A stretch of DNA of 64,000 nt from the NCBI GenBank assembly GCA_029237695.1, contig CM055275.1:90876484-90940483 (forward strand), written 5' to 3'. The notes beneath the pieces were generated by a model. The model saw only the letters and a program-made list of their open reading frames with translations, did not search any database and had not been told where the DNA came from. The position numbers and the translations under genes were made by a program. Within the stretch, counting starts at the first letter, position 1. Each line of letters begins with the position of its first letter. Origin of the DNA: Conchocele bisecta. Taxonomy: Eukaryota > Mollusca > Bivalvia > Lucinida > Thyasiridae. Of this stretch, positions 1 to 9,718 are shown piece by piece.

Positions 1-1014
1 AACATCTTCATTTATCTGTTCGATTATCAGGAAATTTGATGATGGCAATGAAATTAATGCTTTCGATGTTCCAATTTGGAGAACATGCTTAGAAAGCTTA
101 TATGCACAGACCTAGAGCATCAACACATTCTTCATTAAAGGTACATGCGCACTCAGTAGGCACAACATGTTCTTTGTAGGAATTAAATAAGTGTATAATT
201 GTGTCACTATTCCACCAGTTCTAAAACAAACAAACATCTTTTGTTTTATTTGCTAAATATTGAAAAGGCTTTCATTCCTTGGGTATGTTGACAGTATAAA
301 ATGGGTCCGAAAGTTCGGAATTGTGAATGTGTAGATAATTGACGATTTCTGTCGTGTGTAATTATTGAGCATTTATTTTAGTAGTTGCACAAACTATGTA
401 AATTACCCAAAAACCAACAAAATGCACCCCAACCTACCCAAAATAGACCAAATGACACAAATGACACAAACATACTGACCATCTGTTCAAACACCTGTGC
501 TTTACACTACATAGCATGTAGACAATTGACTGACAAGTTGTTTTCTGTTTTAACTTGTCATAAAACTTGATTTAACAAACAGGATCGCTGATTGTGTTGT
601 CACAGATGAGCCTGCACGGTCTGACCAGGGTCTCCTCTACTATCCTTTATAGCATTTGGGGAAAATTCCTTATGCTTCTAAACTAGCAGATCTGGCTACA
701 TGAGTGCTGCTGATCAGGAGTTGGATTGGTCAAAACTATATACAGTAATAACCGTACACATTGGCACACCATTTGTTTTGGAAACCTCTATAAGGGATTT
801 TCCCAAAACAAATTGTATCCAATACATTATTGCACTCACTCAGCAAAATCATACAACACCTTAATATTAGGTCACTCTTTGGTTTGTGAAACCGTGTATT
901 TATCGATGTTTCCCATAATACATTGTGTCTGAATAGTTGTCATTATTACAGTAAAAATGTTTCTGTAACAAGCAGCACATAATCATATTATAGAATCAGC
1001 TAGGTTTTTGTCGC
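1..1014. other. AT-rich stretch without a recognised gene
   Basis: Only short open frames occur here and none shows codon bias, splice borders or a recognisable domain. I see no tRNA and none of the repeat families that dominate the rest of the window. Confidence 0.5.
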
Positions 1015-1466
1015 GCCTGCTTTAGCAGAGGTGTGACTATAGTTGGCGCTTTTTCCGTCGTCGTCATCCGCGTCGTCCGGTTTTTTTGTAAGGTAAATGC
1101 GTTAAAGTTATTGTTTTTTCACAATATCTCTTTAACCCCTTGCCAGACTTTGATAATATTTCACATCAATGTTTGTCAAGGGATGATGCTTCATTACGCA
1201 CACCCCCACATCCAAATTCTCAAAGTCAAGGTCAATTATTTACTTTTAATGTTCACCGGTTTTGTAACAGAAATGCGTTAAAAGTTATTGTTTTTTCACA
1301 ATATCTCTTTAACCCCTTGCCAGACTTTGATAATATTTCACATCAATGTTTGTCTAGGGATGATGCTTCATTACACACACCCTACATCCAAATTCTCAAG
1401 GTCAAGGTCATTTATTTACTTGTTATGTTCACGGTCAAATGCCTCGGCAGGCGCGATACCGCTTCC
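1008..1466. repeat. Dispersed repeat with internal 176-bp tandem duplication
   Basis: A block starting AAATGCGTTAAAGTTATT at 1095 recurs at 1271 (period about 176 bp), each copy ending in a CAAGGTCA-rich stretch. The pair sits between GTCGCGCCTGC near 1010 and GGCAGGCGCGATAC near 1445, which look like remnants of inverted ends. Open frames here are repeat-derived. Confidence 0.6.
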
Positions 1467-1622
1467 GTGGCGGAATTCTTGTTGAAATTTGCTGTTGTAA
1501 TATTTCTGCCAAGTCTGCAGTGCTCCCCATTCCGATGCATTGCCATCTGTAGTTGATGATGAACATAAACCCCCAATCAATCAATTTATTGACCAATCAA
1601 TCAGTAAATCAATTAATTGCAG

Positions 1623-1780
1623 GGCCTCTCTAATGACATGGAGGTCGTAAAGTTGACACGGGAGTGGGACGAGATGCGAGCACTCCTGGACAAGTTTGAG
1701 AGACACATGGCGGAGATACAGGTGAATGTTAAGGTGCTGACTGGTGAACGCGACAAACTCAACCGCATGTACGAGGAGGG
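1623..1780 (+). pseudogene. CEP135: CEP135-like exon block 1
   Basis: Acceptor AATTAATTGCAG precedes it and donor GGGTGAGC follows. The open frame includes LTREWDEMRALLDKFERH and NVKVLTGERDKLNRMY, the best conserved part of the locus. It ends in phase 2 and joins block 2 in phase (GG|A), although the family has about 150 residues between these two positions. Confidence 0.75.
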
Positions 1781-2004
1781 GTGAGCTTATTAGGCAGTAT
1801 ACAGTTATTTCATGGTCATTCGGGGAACAGTCAAATATTGCCCCGAGGTGTTGTGGACGACCTGAGGCACTATTGCCCTGAGGCCGAATTCAAACGCGGA
1901 TTAGAATTCCACATTTGCTGTGAAAATCTTGTCAACCTTTGATGTCATTTACGGAAAATAGCGTAAATTTTGTAAATATTTTTCACGAGATATCGTCACT
2001 CGCC

Positions 2005-2045
2005 CGACAAAATGTTGGCGGAACGAGGACTAGAGGACAGTATAT
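2005..2045 (+). repeat. Partial copy of the start of CEP135-like block 2
   Basis: AAAATGTTGGCGGAACGAG followed by GACTAGAGGACAGTAT mirrors the first 45 bases of the exon at 2212 (AATGTTGGCGGAGGAG, then GGTCTAGAGGACACGTAG), with a small deletion. It lies about 205 bp upstream and is not open beyond a few codons. Confidence 0.55.
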
Positions 2046-2211
2046 GTAGTGGGTAGTATATGTAGTGGGTCAGGTGCTAAACTGGCTATAAATACCATAA
2101 TTCCCATTTCTAGTAAAAAATAATTTCTTATCCCACAGGATTTGTCCCTGTTACACTCACCTAAAATGACAGGCCGTTAAATATCATTAAATAAATAAAC
2201 CTCCACCATAG

Positions 2212-2482
2212 AATGTTGGCGGAGGAGACGGAGCGAGGTCTAGAGGACACGTAGAAGCGGTTGATGCGGCGGGAGAAGGAACTACAGGTCCAGGAGGAGT
2301 GGTGTGTCCGACTCGAGGAGCGGATCTCCGAGCTACAGATGAACATCGGTGTGTCCAAGGACGAGAACTGCAACATGCGCGTCACTGTTAGTAAGCTCGA
2401 CAGGGAGAAGGACAGCCTGCAGATTAACATTGACGAGAAGACAGAGAAACTTGCCAACTTGAATGAGGATATTTTGCTGAAG
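2212..2482 (+). pseudogene. CEP135: CEP135-like exon block 2 with in-frame stop
   Basis: Acceptor CTCCACCATAG, donor AAGGTATGT. From the ATG at 2213 the frame reads MLAEETERGLEDT, a TAG stop at 2252, then 76 open codons including RLEERISELQMNIG, KLDREKDSLQ and DEKTEKLANLNEDILLK. The downstream part aligns closely with the family, so the stop looks like a lesion in a formerly coding exon rather than a misplaced border. Confidence 0.75.
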
Positions 2483-2513
2483 GTATGTATGGCGGTACAG
2501 TGGTATGTTTGTC

Positions 2514-3048
2514 AAATGTGGCTATGACTGGAGAAATGGTGCCTATGGGTTTTGCGACCAGTGTAGATCCAGATCAGCCTGTGCATCCGCACAGTCTGAT
2601 CAGGATCTGCACTGTCCGCCATTCCATCAATGAAACAGCCGCCATGCTTCTAACAAGCAATATATATCATTATCAGACTACAAGAGTGTGCTGTTTGATT
2701 AGAATCTAAACTGCTCACAAATCCCATAAGCCCCATTTCTCCAGTCACAGCCACAAATAAGATACTTTATCAGTAGTTCCGGTATCTATATTAGTACACG
2801 CACCTGCCAAAACTATCAATGTTATTTTTGGCTGCGACTGGATAAATGGGGCTTATTGGATTTGTGACCGGTGTAGCTCCTGATCAAATAGCACACTCCT
2901 GTGTCTTATAACGATATATACTGCTTGTTAGAAATGTGTTTCATTGGAATGGCGAACAGTGCAGATCCTGATCAGACTGAGGACGCACAGGCTGATCTGG
3001 ATCTACACCACTGTTCGCAAAACCCATAAGCCCCATTTCTCCAGTCAA
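2514..3048. repeat. Two adjacent family-A foldback elements
   Basis: Family A has ends reading GGCTGTGACTGGAGAAATGG and its inverse CCATTTCTCCAGTCACAGCC, about 200-250 bp apart, with a conserved interior containing CCAGTGTAGATCCAGATCAG. Copies here are 2514-2757 and 2827-3048. It is the most frequent repeat of the window; open frames over it are artefacts. Confidence 0.8.
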
Positions 3049-3066
3049 GCTTATTTAAATACTCTG

Positions 3067-3294
3067 TTAACCAATTAAAGACGGGATACAATTATAGTAG
3101 TATGAAACTTTTATGAGAAAAAAATCTCTGTTTTTTTATTTCATCTCAAAAGTATATGTTGTTGCCACTCGTTTGAACCGTCTCAACAAGACGGTTCAAA
3201 TGAATGGTAGCAACATATACCTTCATGGAGAAATAAACAAAATAATGAATTATTTTTTACAAAATTGTTGTATCTTTTGACTGAAATGGGTTAA
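3067..3294. repeat. Family-C foldback element, TTAA-flanked
   Basis: It starts TTAACC and ends GGGTTAA, with a 70-bp palindrome at 3151-3229 built around TTGAACCGTCTC. TTAA borders with CCC/GGG ends are what piggyBac-type non-autonomous elements show (family knowledge); the assignment is inference. Confidence 0.65.
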
Positions 3295-3398
3295 TCAATA
3301 AAATAAGGTGATGATAAGCTGCATATGTTGGTAAAATTTAATTTCTTGATAAAAACACAGATGCTTGTCTGTGATTAGAAAACTTCTTGAGCTCATTC

Positions 3399-3925
3399 TT
3401 GAAATGGGGCTTATGGGATTTAGGACCAGTGTAGTTCCAGATCAAATAGCACACTCCTGTAGCCCGAGAACAATCGATATTGCTTGTTAGATGGAATGGA
3501 ATGGTCAACAGTCTAGATCCTGATCAGAGTATGCTGATCAGGATCTACACTGGTTGCAAAACCCATAAGCCCCATTTCTCCAGTCGCAGTCACAAATTTG
3601 TAATCTGAATCTAGCATTGACTGAGCTCAGCCTCAGCCAATCAAACTGCATGATTTTAAGCGTGATATTCAGTGTTATTCGGTATTCGGTGTTATAGTCA
3701 TCGGGTTGTGGAATCTTGAAAAACATTGTGACCTGACGGCGCCAAAGAACTCACAATGTGTGTGTTTGTGACCGTTATGGTCCATTATGTTTAGTTGCAC
3801 TTGCACGTGCACAATAATATGCATGAGAGCAATTAGTCGTGTTTGTGATCAGGGGCCCGTTTCACTAAACTAAAGATGTTCGTAAACTTTGTACGACTAA
3901 GATGTTCGTAAGTGCAAATTTAGGA
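3399..3925. repeat. Family-A element and partial family-E element
   Basis: Family A at 3399-3595, with a degraded left end. A truncated family E follows at 3851-3925. Family E is recognised by GCCCGTTTCACTAAACTTCG and its inverse GAAGTTTAGTGAAACGGGC around a palindrome centred on GGCTGCATATGCAGCC. Confidence 0.7.
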
Positions 3926-4460
3926 TCCTCTAGAAATTTGTCAGTTGCTTTATATAATAGTTCAAACTGTCATTTTGTCATGTAAAAGCTTAATATGGGA
4001 TCCATATCTTGCAATTTTTGTTTCCTTTCACTGAACATATTGATAAGTTCACACATGTCTCCATTTGTCGTAAAATGTCAGTAATTGTCCAACGTCATAC
4101 TCTTGCTTATGTCGGATCAGATACTTTGTGCATACATTTGAAAACTAAAAATGGCATAGATCTGTATATTTATTTGTTTATTTCTATACACCCTGACATT
4201 GTTTTTGGGGTACATTATAGTCAGCACTCTGTCCATCTGTTTGTCTGTCCAAGATTTCAGCTACCTACTATCTCTGTTTCCATAAGTCAGATTGGTTTGA
4301 AACTTTATACACAAATTGCCGTCATTGATATTTTCATTGTATACACCACCCATGCAGGGGCACCTGTGCTCAAGGTCAAATGACTCGGAAATTTGCGTTA
4401 AAGTTTACCAGTGCCCATGTATATAAAGTCCATGTCTCCTTTTAGTCTCTTAAGGCTGAG

Positions 4461-4643
4461 CAGCTTACGAGCTTCAAGTGTCCAACCTGACACGGTGTGT
4501 CGTCAACTTGGAGGACAACCTCAGACAGACAGATGGCGATAAGAACACTCTGCTCAACGACGGCCGTGCGCGAGCTGTGCTCGAGACTCGAGGGCACGAA
4601 GGAGTCGCTGCAGCTCACGGCGGCCGTTATTGATAAGGAACAG
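4461..4643 (+). pseudogene. CEP135: CEP135-like exon block 3 with frameshift
   Basis: It reads AYELQVSNLTRCVVNLEDNL and then RQTDGDKNTLLND in one frame up to 4561, then TAVRELCSRLEGTKESLQLT and AAVIDKEQ in another frame starting at 4560, so a few bases are lost near the junction. The acceptor is probably GGCTGAG ending at 4460 and the donor is CAGGTAACT. The homologous family region runs through 'LNDLSSLRELC', which supports both halves belonging to one exon. Confidence 0.72.
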
Positions 4644-4740
4644 GTAACTACCACAGCCTAATCTGATTAAGCAGAGGAATTATTAACCCGTATAACGGCG
4701 AACTATTTTGTTGTCGTTTGCTGTTTACCTTTTATTTTAC

Positions 4741-5335
4741 AGTATCTTTCGAATGAGACTTGAAACCAAGGTACCGTCTCTATATGGCCTTAGCATTATC
4801 AAACAAAGAAACACTTGCCAGAACCCCGATATCCCACGTTTGGCCCTAACATACATACTTCGCTGTCTTGCGCATGAGTGTTGAATCCGGTTATACCCAT
4901 TAAACGAGTAGTGCTACTTGTATTACTTTTATGGATTGGGCTAAGTGACTGGTGTGGTGAGGACCTGGCACCAGATCATGTTATTCTAATTTCACGGCTG
5001 AATAAAAATATTTATGACCACGATCGCTGTAGAGCTAGGAGACATGTAGTGTTTGAACTCTGTATATGTCCGTGGTCACATTTCCTTCTTTACGGTAATA
5101 TTCAGTTCTGGGGCCCATTTCACTAAACTTTGTATGACTAAAATGTTGGTAAGTTCAAATTTAGAATTGTCTGTAAATTTCAATTGATGTATTTACATTT
5201 ATTAAGCATGGGCTGCATATGTATTCTATGCTAAATAAATGTAAATCCAAAGAAAACATTGTTAATTCGAAAATTACAGACTATCTTAATTTTGCTCTTA
5301 AGAACAGTTTAGTCTTACAAAGTTTAGTGAAACGC
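4741..5335. repeat. SINE fragment, then family-E foldback element
   Basis: 4741-4800 matches the body of the tRNA-derived SINE seen whole at 41547 (AATGAGACTTGAAACC, then TCTATATGGCC). 5107-5335 is a family-E element with GGGGCCCATTTCACTAAAC at the left and TTTAGTGAAACGCCC at the right. 4801-5106 shows nothing recognisable. Confidence 0.6.
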
Positions 5336-5477
5336 CCTCCAGATGTTGGGACTTTCCTACGACCATCCATAAATAGGTGAAATACGCGATTCAACCCTGT
5401 TGACACGGCTTCAAATGACCTTAGCTGTTGATAGCACGTCAAACACCAATAAATCAAATCACTCTTCCCCATCTTGT

Positions 5478-5650
5478 CTTGATTTCAGGGCTGAATATAT
5501 ATTTATTTGGATATAAATATTCCGTTCTGATTTTGTGATTTTCTTCCCAATGCAGCAGGTTACATGCGGGATCGAACCCGTTGGCCAGGCTTTAAATGAC
5601 CTTAGCTGTTGACAGGCCGTTAAACACCAATAAATCAAATCTAATCACAT
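5478..5650. repeat. Family-M dispersed repeat
   Basis: Family M is recognised by ATTTCAGGGCTGAATA, GGGATCGAACCCGTTGGCC and CGTTAAACACCAATAAA. It recurs at 39.2, 41.8, 46, 46.5, 50.8, 52.4 and 61.6 kb. It looks like a short retroposed repeat; I do not know its source. Confidence 0.6.
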
Positions 5651-5662
5651 TTCCTCATCTCG

Positions 5663-6641
5663 CCACCACAGCTACAGACGCACAATGTTGGTATCAGCCA
5701 TGAGGCAGAGCTACTGAGGAGCCAGATCCACCACAGCTACAGACACACAATGTCAATATCAGCCATGAGGCAGAGCTACTGAGGAGTCAGATCCACCACA
5801 GCTACAGACACACAATGTCAATATCAGCCATGAGGCAGAGCTACTGAGGAGTCAGATCCACCACAGCTACAGACGCACAATGTCAATATCAGCCATGAGA
5901 CAGAGCTACTGAGGAGTCAGATCCACCACAGCTACAGACACACAATGTCAATATCAGCCATGAGACTGAGCTACTGAGGAGTCAGATCCACCACAGCTGC
6001 AGACGCACAATGTCAATATCAGCCATGAGACGGAGCTACTGAGGAGTCGGATCCACCACAGCTACAGACGCACAATGTCAATATCAGCCATGAGACGGAG
6101 CTACTGAGGAGTCAGATCCACCACAGCTACAGACACACAATGTCAATATCAGCCATGAGACAGAGCTACTGAGGAGTCAGATCCACCACAGCTACAGACG
6201 CACAATGTCAATATCAGCCATGAGACAGAGCTACTGAGGAGCCAGAAATCCACCACAGCTACAGACACACAATGTCTAATCATCAGCCATGAGGCAGAGC
6301 TACTGAGGAGTCAGATCCACCACAGCTACAGACACACAATGTCAATATCAGCCATGAGGCAGAGCTACTGAGGAGTCAGATCCACCACAGCTACAGACAC
6401 ACAATGTCAATATCAGCCATGAGACAGAGCTACTGAGGAGCCAGATCCACCACAGCTACAGACACACAATGTCGATATCGGCCATGAGGCAGAGCTACTG
6501 AGGAGCCAGATCCACCACAGCTACAGACACACAATGTCGATATCAGCCATGAGACAGAGCTACTGAGGAGTCAGATCCACCACAGCTACAGACACACAAT
6601 GTCAATATCAGCCATGAGACAGAGCTACTGAGGAGCCAGAT
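5663..6641 (+). repeat. 65-bp tandem repeat, 15 copies, spanning an intron/exon border
   Basis: Each unit runs from CCACCACAGCTACAGAC through ATCAGCCATGAGACAGAG to GAGGAGTCAGAT. Starts fall at 5663, 5728, 5793 and so on every 65 bp; one unit near 6241-6290 carries two 2-bp insertions, so 15 x 65 + 4 equals the 979 bp observed. The unit contains the 3' splice site (CACAG) and the first bases of the CEP135-like exon at 6586, of which only the last copy continues into the exon body. 65 is not a multiple of 3, so the array cannot be read through in one frame. Confidence 0.92.
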
Positions 6642-6788
6642 CGCGTCGGAGCGCATATCGAACAAGAACCTCGAGGGGTTACTACAAAACAACCGAGAGA
6701 AGGAGTTCCAATGTCAGCTGCAGTCGCAGGAACAGGGCGCGGATATCCAACTTCTTAAGGATCGGCTCTCCCTCAACGAGAGCAAAAT
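6586..6788 (+). pseudogene. CEP135: CEP135-like exon block 4
   Basis: The last unit of the 65-bp array opens the exon after CCACCACAG. The frame reads LQTHNVNISHETELLRSQ, IASERISNKNLEGLLQNN, REKEFQCQLQSQEQG, then ADIQLLKDRLSLNESK, matching the family throughout, and continues block 3 in phase 0. The donor GTAAAT at 6789 leaves phase 2, but the next exon needs phase 0 after ATG, as if one G had been lost at the splice junction. Confidence 0.75.
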
Positions 6789-7014
6789 GTAAATATGTGG
6801 ACAAATATTGAATATTGGAATTTCTTTAGTTTGACTATTTATCAAAAGATTAACACTGCATGTTCAGATCTTGCACTCGCCAGTCTGGACAACTGCTATA
6901 TAAACTACACACCGAGAAACAAGCAACACTTGCAAGTGATTTTTCAACCCTGTCTTCATTCGTCTCATTTTCTCTCAATCTTTTAATTGTATAATCTGTA
7001 TGTGTGTATTACAG

Positions 7015-7118
7015 ACAAGTCAGTGTCGTGAGGTGGCATCTCTGCTCACCCGCAATGTCGAGCGAGAAGGGGACGCGGAACGTCTACACCGACGGCTTAA
7101 CAGCGAGAAGTTTGAATG
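7015..7118 (+). pseudogene. CEP135: CEP135-like exon block 5
   Basis: Acceptor TGTATTACAG and donor TGGTAAGG. The homologous frame reads TSQCREVASLLTRNVERE and then GDAERLHRRLNSEKFEW, corresponding to the family segment just before its C-terminal tail. Phase with block 4 is off by one. No further exon is visible downstream. Confidence 0.68.
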
Positions 7119-7673
7119 GTAAGGATTTACAATGCTCTTGGACGGCATCATAGTAAAATGATAGAGAATTTGACTTATGGTACCCGAGATCGGGAGGATG
7201 GGAGAGTATGCATATTTTAATGAATCCATCCTGCTTATCTTAACGGTGAATGCTACTTTGATTCACACCGAGCGCTAAGTGATCCGGTGTTGTCAGGCTG
7301 CCTTGTCTTTTGGTGCTGAAAGTTTTTATTGTATTTTGTGCTGAACGTATGCTACCCCACTATTCCTGTTTGCACATGACCTTGCTATTGAATTAATGTA
7401 AAAACCCAATTATTCTGTCAATTATAATGAGACTTGAGATCAAGGTTCATTTCTCTATATGACCATAGTTATTGCTGTCAAGAGTCATTTTGTTGACAAT
7501 AATTTGAGGAATATTTCAGACTGACATTCTGCAGATTGAGAATGTCGTCCGGTATTAGATGGGTTGCACCTACAAGGTTTCTTTTCAATGAACAGTCAGC
7601 CAATGATGTGATTACAATGTACAATGTCATATATTTTATGCCTGTGCGTGACTGTGGTATTGACCCATCTGTT
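7119..7673. other. No gene recognised; SINE body fragment
   Basis: A fragment of the SINE body (AATGAGACTTGAGATCAAGG, then TCTATATGACC) lies at 7428-7470. The remainder shows no domain, convincing splice border or RNA gene. Confidence 0.4.
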
Positions 7674-7873
7674 TCTGTGGCTGGAGAACTGGGGGTTGAG
7701 GGATTTGTGGCCAGTGTAACTCCTAGTCTGGTAGCTCAGTCCTGCAGTCTGATAGCGATGTATGATATTTGTTAGAGACATGACAGGTGTTTCATTGATG
7801 CAATGCACAGGCTGATCTGGATCTACACTGGTCGCATCACCCATAAGCTCCATTTCTACACTCATGGCCACAT
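7674..7873. repeat. Degraded family-A element
   Basis: Ends CTGTGGCTGGAGAACTGGGG and CATTTCTACACTCATGGCC; the interior keeps the family's GATCTGGATCTACACTGGTC. Confidence 0.65.
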
Positions 7874-8021
7874 ATGACCTTATTACACTCACTTCAAACA
7901 CCATAAATCAATCAATCAAACAATCATCAATAATCAATAAACCAATCAATCAATGAACTACCATGTATTACACCACACCTAGACTGGTGGATGAAGAGGC
8001 CACCATCACTATCGTAAAGTG

Positions 8022-8712
8022 AGTATACGAGTTGTTTGCCACTCCAGATAAGTAGGCCATTTACACGTACATTTTGTAGCCTCGTACCTCACAGAAACAT
8101 TGATAGTAGAAGATGATTGTATGTACACATTGTTTAAATGGGGAATACGATCTTCTACTTCTCGACCATCAATTTGCTACTTGCGAGTAATTTGGACAAT
8201 TCTACAGTACTCGCAACTATCATGCCTTTGAGCTCTGAATGAGTAGAGAATTTACTTATTAATTAGTCGTCCTTTTATTATATACCCCGGCATACGAAGT
8301 ATAGTATGTCGAGGGCTATATACAGGTAGTTTTCTTTGCTGTTCTGTTCGTTCACCCGTCCGTCCGTAACACAGACTTCAGGGGTGTGAATTTTCAAAGG
8401 ATTGCCTCTTTTTAATTAAATTTAAAAAAATAAATGTGCCGGATATTGTTGAATAGGCCAAATAAATATATAGTTTGTGGAGGGGTGCATGGGTTTCCTC
8501 ATTTGTCGTGAATGTTTTTTTACTAATTTCCTCTTCTCACAATGTGCTGCTCGCACCCCTGAAACTTAACATTTCGAAATTTGCATTAAAGTTTTTTGTT
8601 TTTCAGACCAGGTGGCGGACGGGGTACCTACCTGCTAAATTGCTCTAGTTGTTTCACTGGTTGTGATCAATCTAGATAATTCATATGATTCATATCTTGT
8701 GTTATTATGGGC
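8022..8712. other. No gene recognised
   Basis: Holds a stretch starting TATATACCCCGGCATACGAA (8280) with a CCGTCCGTC-like run that resembles the palindromic repeat at 38 kb in composition. No coding evidence. Confidence 0.4.
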
Positions 8713-9055
8713 AAATGCGACTGACTGGAGAAATTGCGCTTTATGACATTTGTGATCAGTGTAGTTCCAGATCAGACTGAGTGGATGTACAGGTTACATT
8801 GTTTGACAATCAGTCATTGAAACACTGTCATGATTCAAACAATCTTGATCCTTATCCACGCTGCAAGAGTGCGAGCAAGCGAGAACTTTATAGGTCACAA
8901 AAGTCGTAATCCACATTTCTGCAGTAACTGCAACAAATATGGCCGCAACTGGAGAAATGGGGCTTATGGGATTTGTGACCAGTCTAGCTCCTGATGAAAT
9001 AAAACAAACCTGTAGCCTGATAATAAACTATATCGCTTGTTAGATGCGTGACGGG
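8713..9055. repeat. Two family-A elements, the second truncated
   Basis: 8713-8940 is a diverged whole element. 8941-9055 begins a second copy (GCAACTGGAGAAATGGGG) that stops at GCGTGACGGG, exactly where the large inverted duplication starts. In other copies GACGGG is followed by TGTTTCATTGATG, so about half the element is missing. Confidence 0.75.
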
Positions 9056-9496
9056 CTAATATCACCTAGGGTAAAGCGTAATTTGTACCATTATTTCCTT
9101 AATTGAGACTATTCATATTTGTGCAACGTATATCGAGTGCTGTTAAATGTCCATGTTTCACGAGTGCCATTTATCAATTGTGAAATATGCATATTTCATA
9201 CCCGGAGATGAACATATATGTAATATTCTTTGAATAAATATGAATATTCCATTTATTATATACCCCATCAAGCAAATTTTTCAAAATATTAATTACTACT
9301 ATTATTCATATTTATTCAAAGAATATTACATATATGTTCATCTCCGGGTATGAAATATGCATATTTCACAATTGATAAATGGCACTCGTGAAACATGGAC
9401 ATTTAACAGCACTCGATATACGTTGCACAAATATGAATAGTCTCAATTAAGGAAATAATGGTACAAATTACGCTTTACCCTAGGTGATATTAGCCC
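9053..9496. repeat. Inverted duplication, 193-bp arms with 57-bp spacer, reaching into an exon
   Basis: The arm 9053-9245 (starting GGGCTAATATCACCTAGGG) is near-perfectly inverted at 9303-9496 (ending CCCTAGGTGATATTAGCCC). Each arm contains a family-J foldback segment (TGAACATATATGTAATATTC) plus unique flank. The right arm holds the 3' splice site and the first 13 bases of the hexosaminidase exon at 9484, so the left arm carries an antisense copy of that splice site. Confidence 0.9.
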
Positions 9497-9718
9497 AGTC
9501 TACCCACCTGTACCTGGATCATCCGTACGAACCTGACCCGGAAGAAAGGGGCATGTACTGGGCCACTCGATACACGGACACCAGACGAATATTCGGATTT
9601 GTGGCAGACGACATTTTCAAAAACGCAGATTTTGATGGCAACGGGTATCCTCTGAAGCTGTCGGACGTTTGTGTCGCTGGCGAGTGCCCGAAAACGTCAC
9701 AACCTGAAAACATCATTG
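9484..9718 (+). CDS. Hexosaminidase exon 1 of the fragment
   Basis: Acceptor CGCTTTACCCTAG, phase 0. It reads VILAQSTHLYLDHPYEPDPE and continues to KTSQPENIIG, with donor CATTGGTAGGT leaving phase 1. The family's equivalent segment (DHPYEPDPEERG, then a NIIG stretch) fits without a gap. The first 13 bases lie in the inverted duplication. Confidence 0.82.

Larger units (their letters stand above)
1623..7118 (+). pseudogene. CEP135: CEP135-like centrosomal coiled-coil gene remnant, C-terminal half
   Basis: Five exon-like blocks (1623-1780, 2212-2482, 4461-4643, 6586-6788, 7015-7118) translate to charged coiled-coil sequence that follows in order the C-terminal half of animal CEP135, a scaffold protein of centrioles; TSGA10 is the related alternative, but stretches such as DEKTEKLANLNE and VKVLTGERDKL sit closer to CEP135 as I know it. 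Several exons of the family are absent: about 150 residues are missing between blocks 1 and 2 and about 200 between 2 and 3. Block 2 has an in-frame TAG (2252-2254), block 3 a frameshift near 4560, and the donor of block 4 is one base out of phase. The last family exon is not seen. I infer a decayed or partially duplicated locus; indel errors in the assembly could explain the frameshifts but hardly the missing exons. Confidence 0.72.

Noticed and set aside
5663..6641. CRISPR-like array
   Set aside because: Units are contiguous with no spacers, and the context is a eukaryotic exon border.
7978..8021. Possible exon RLVDEEATITIVK between an AG and GTGAGT
   Set aside because: Only 13 codons, no match to the CEP135 or GH20 segments expected nearby, and splice-like signals of this quality are common by chance.
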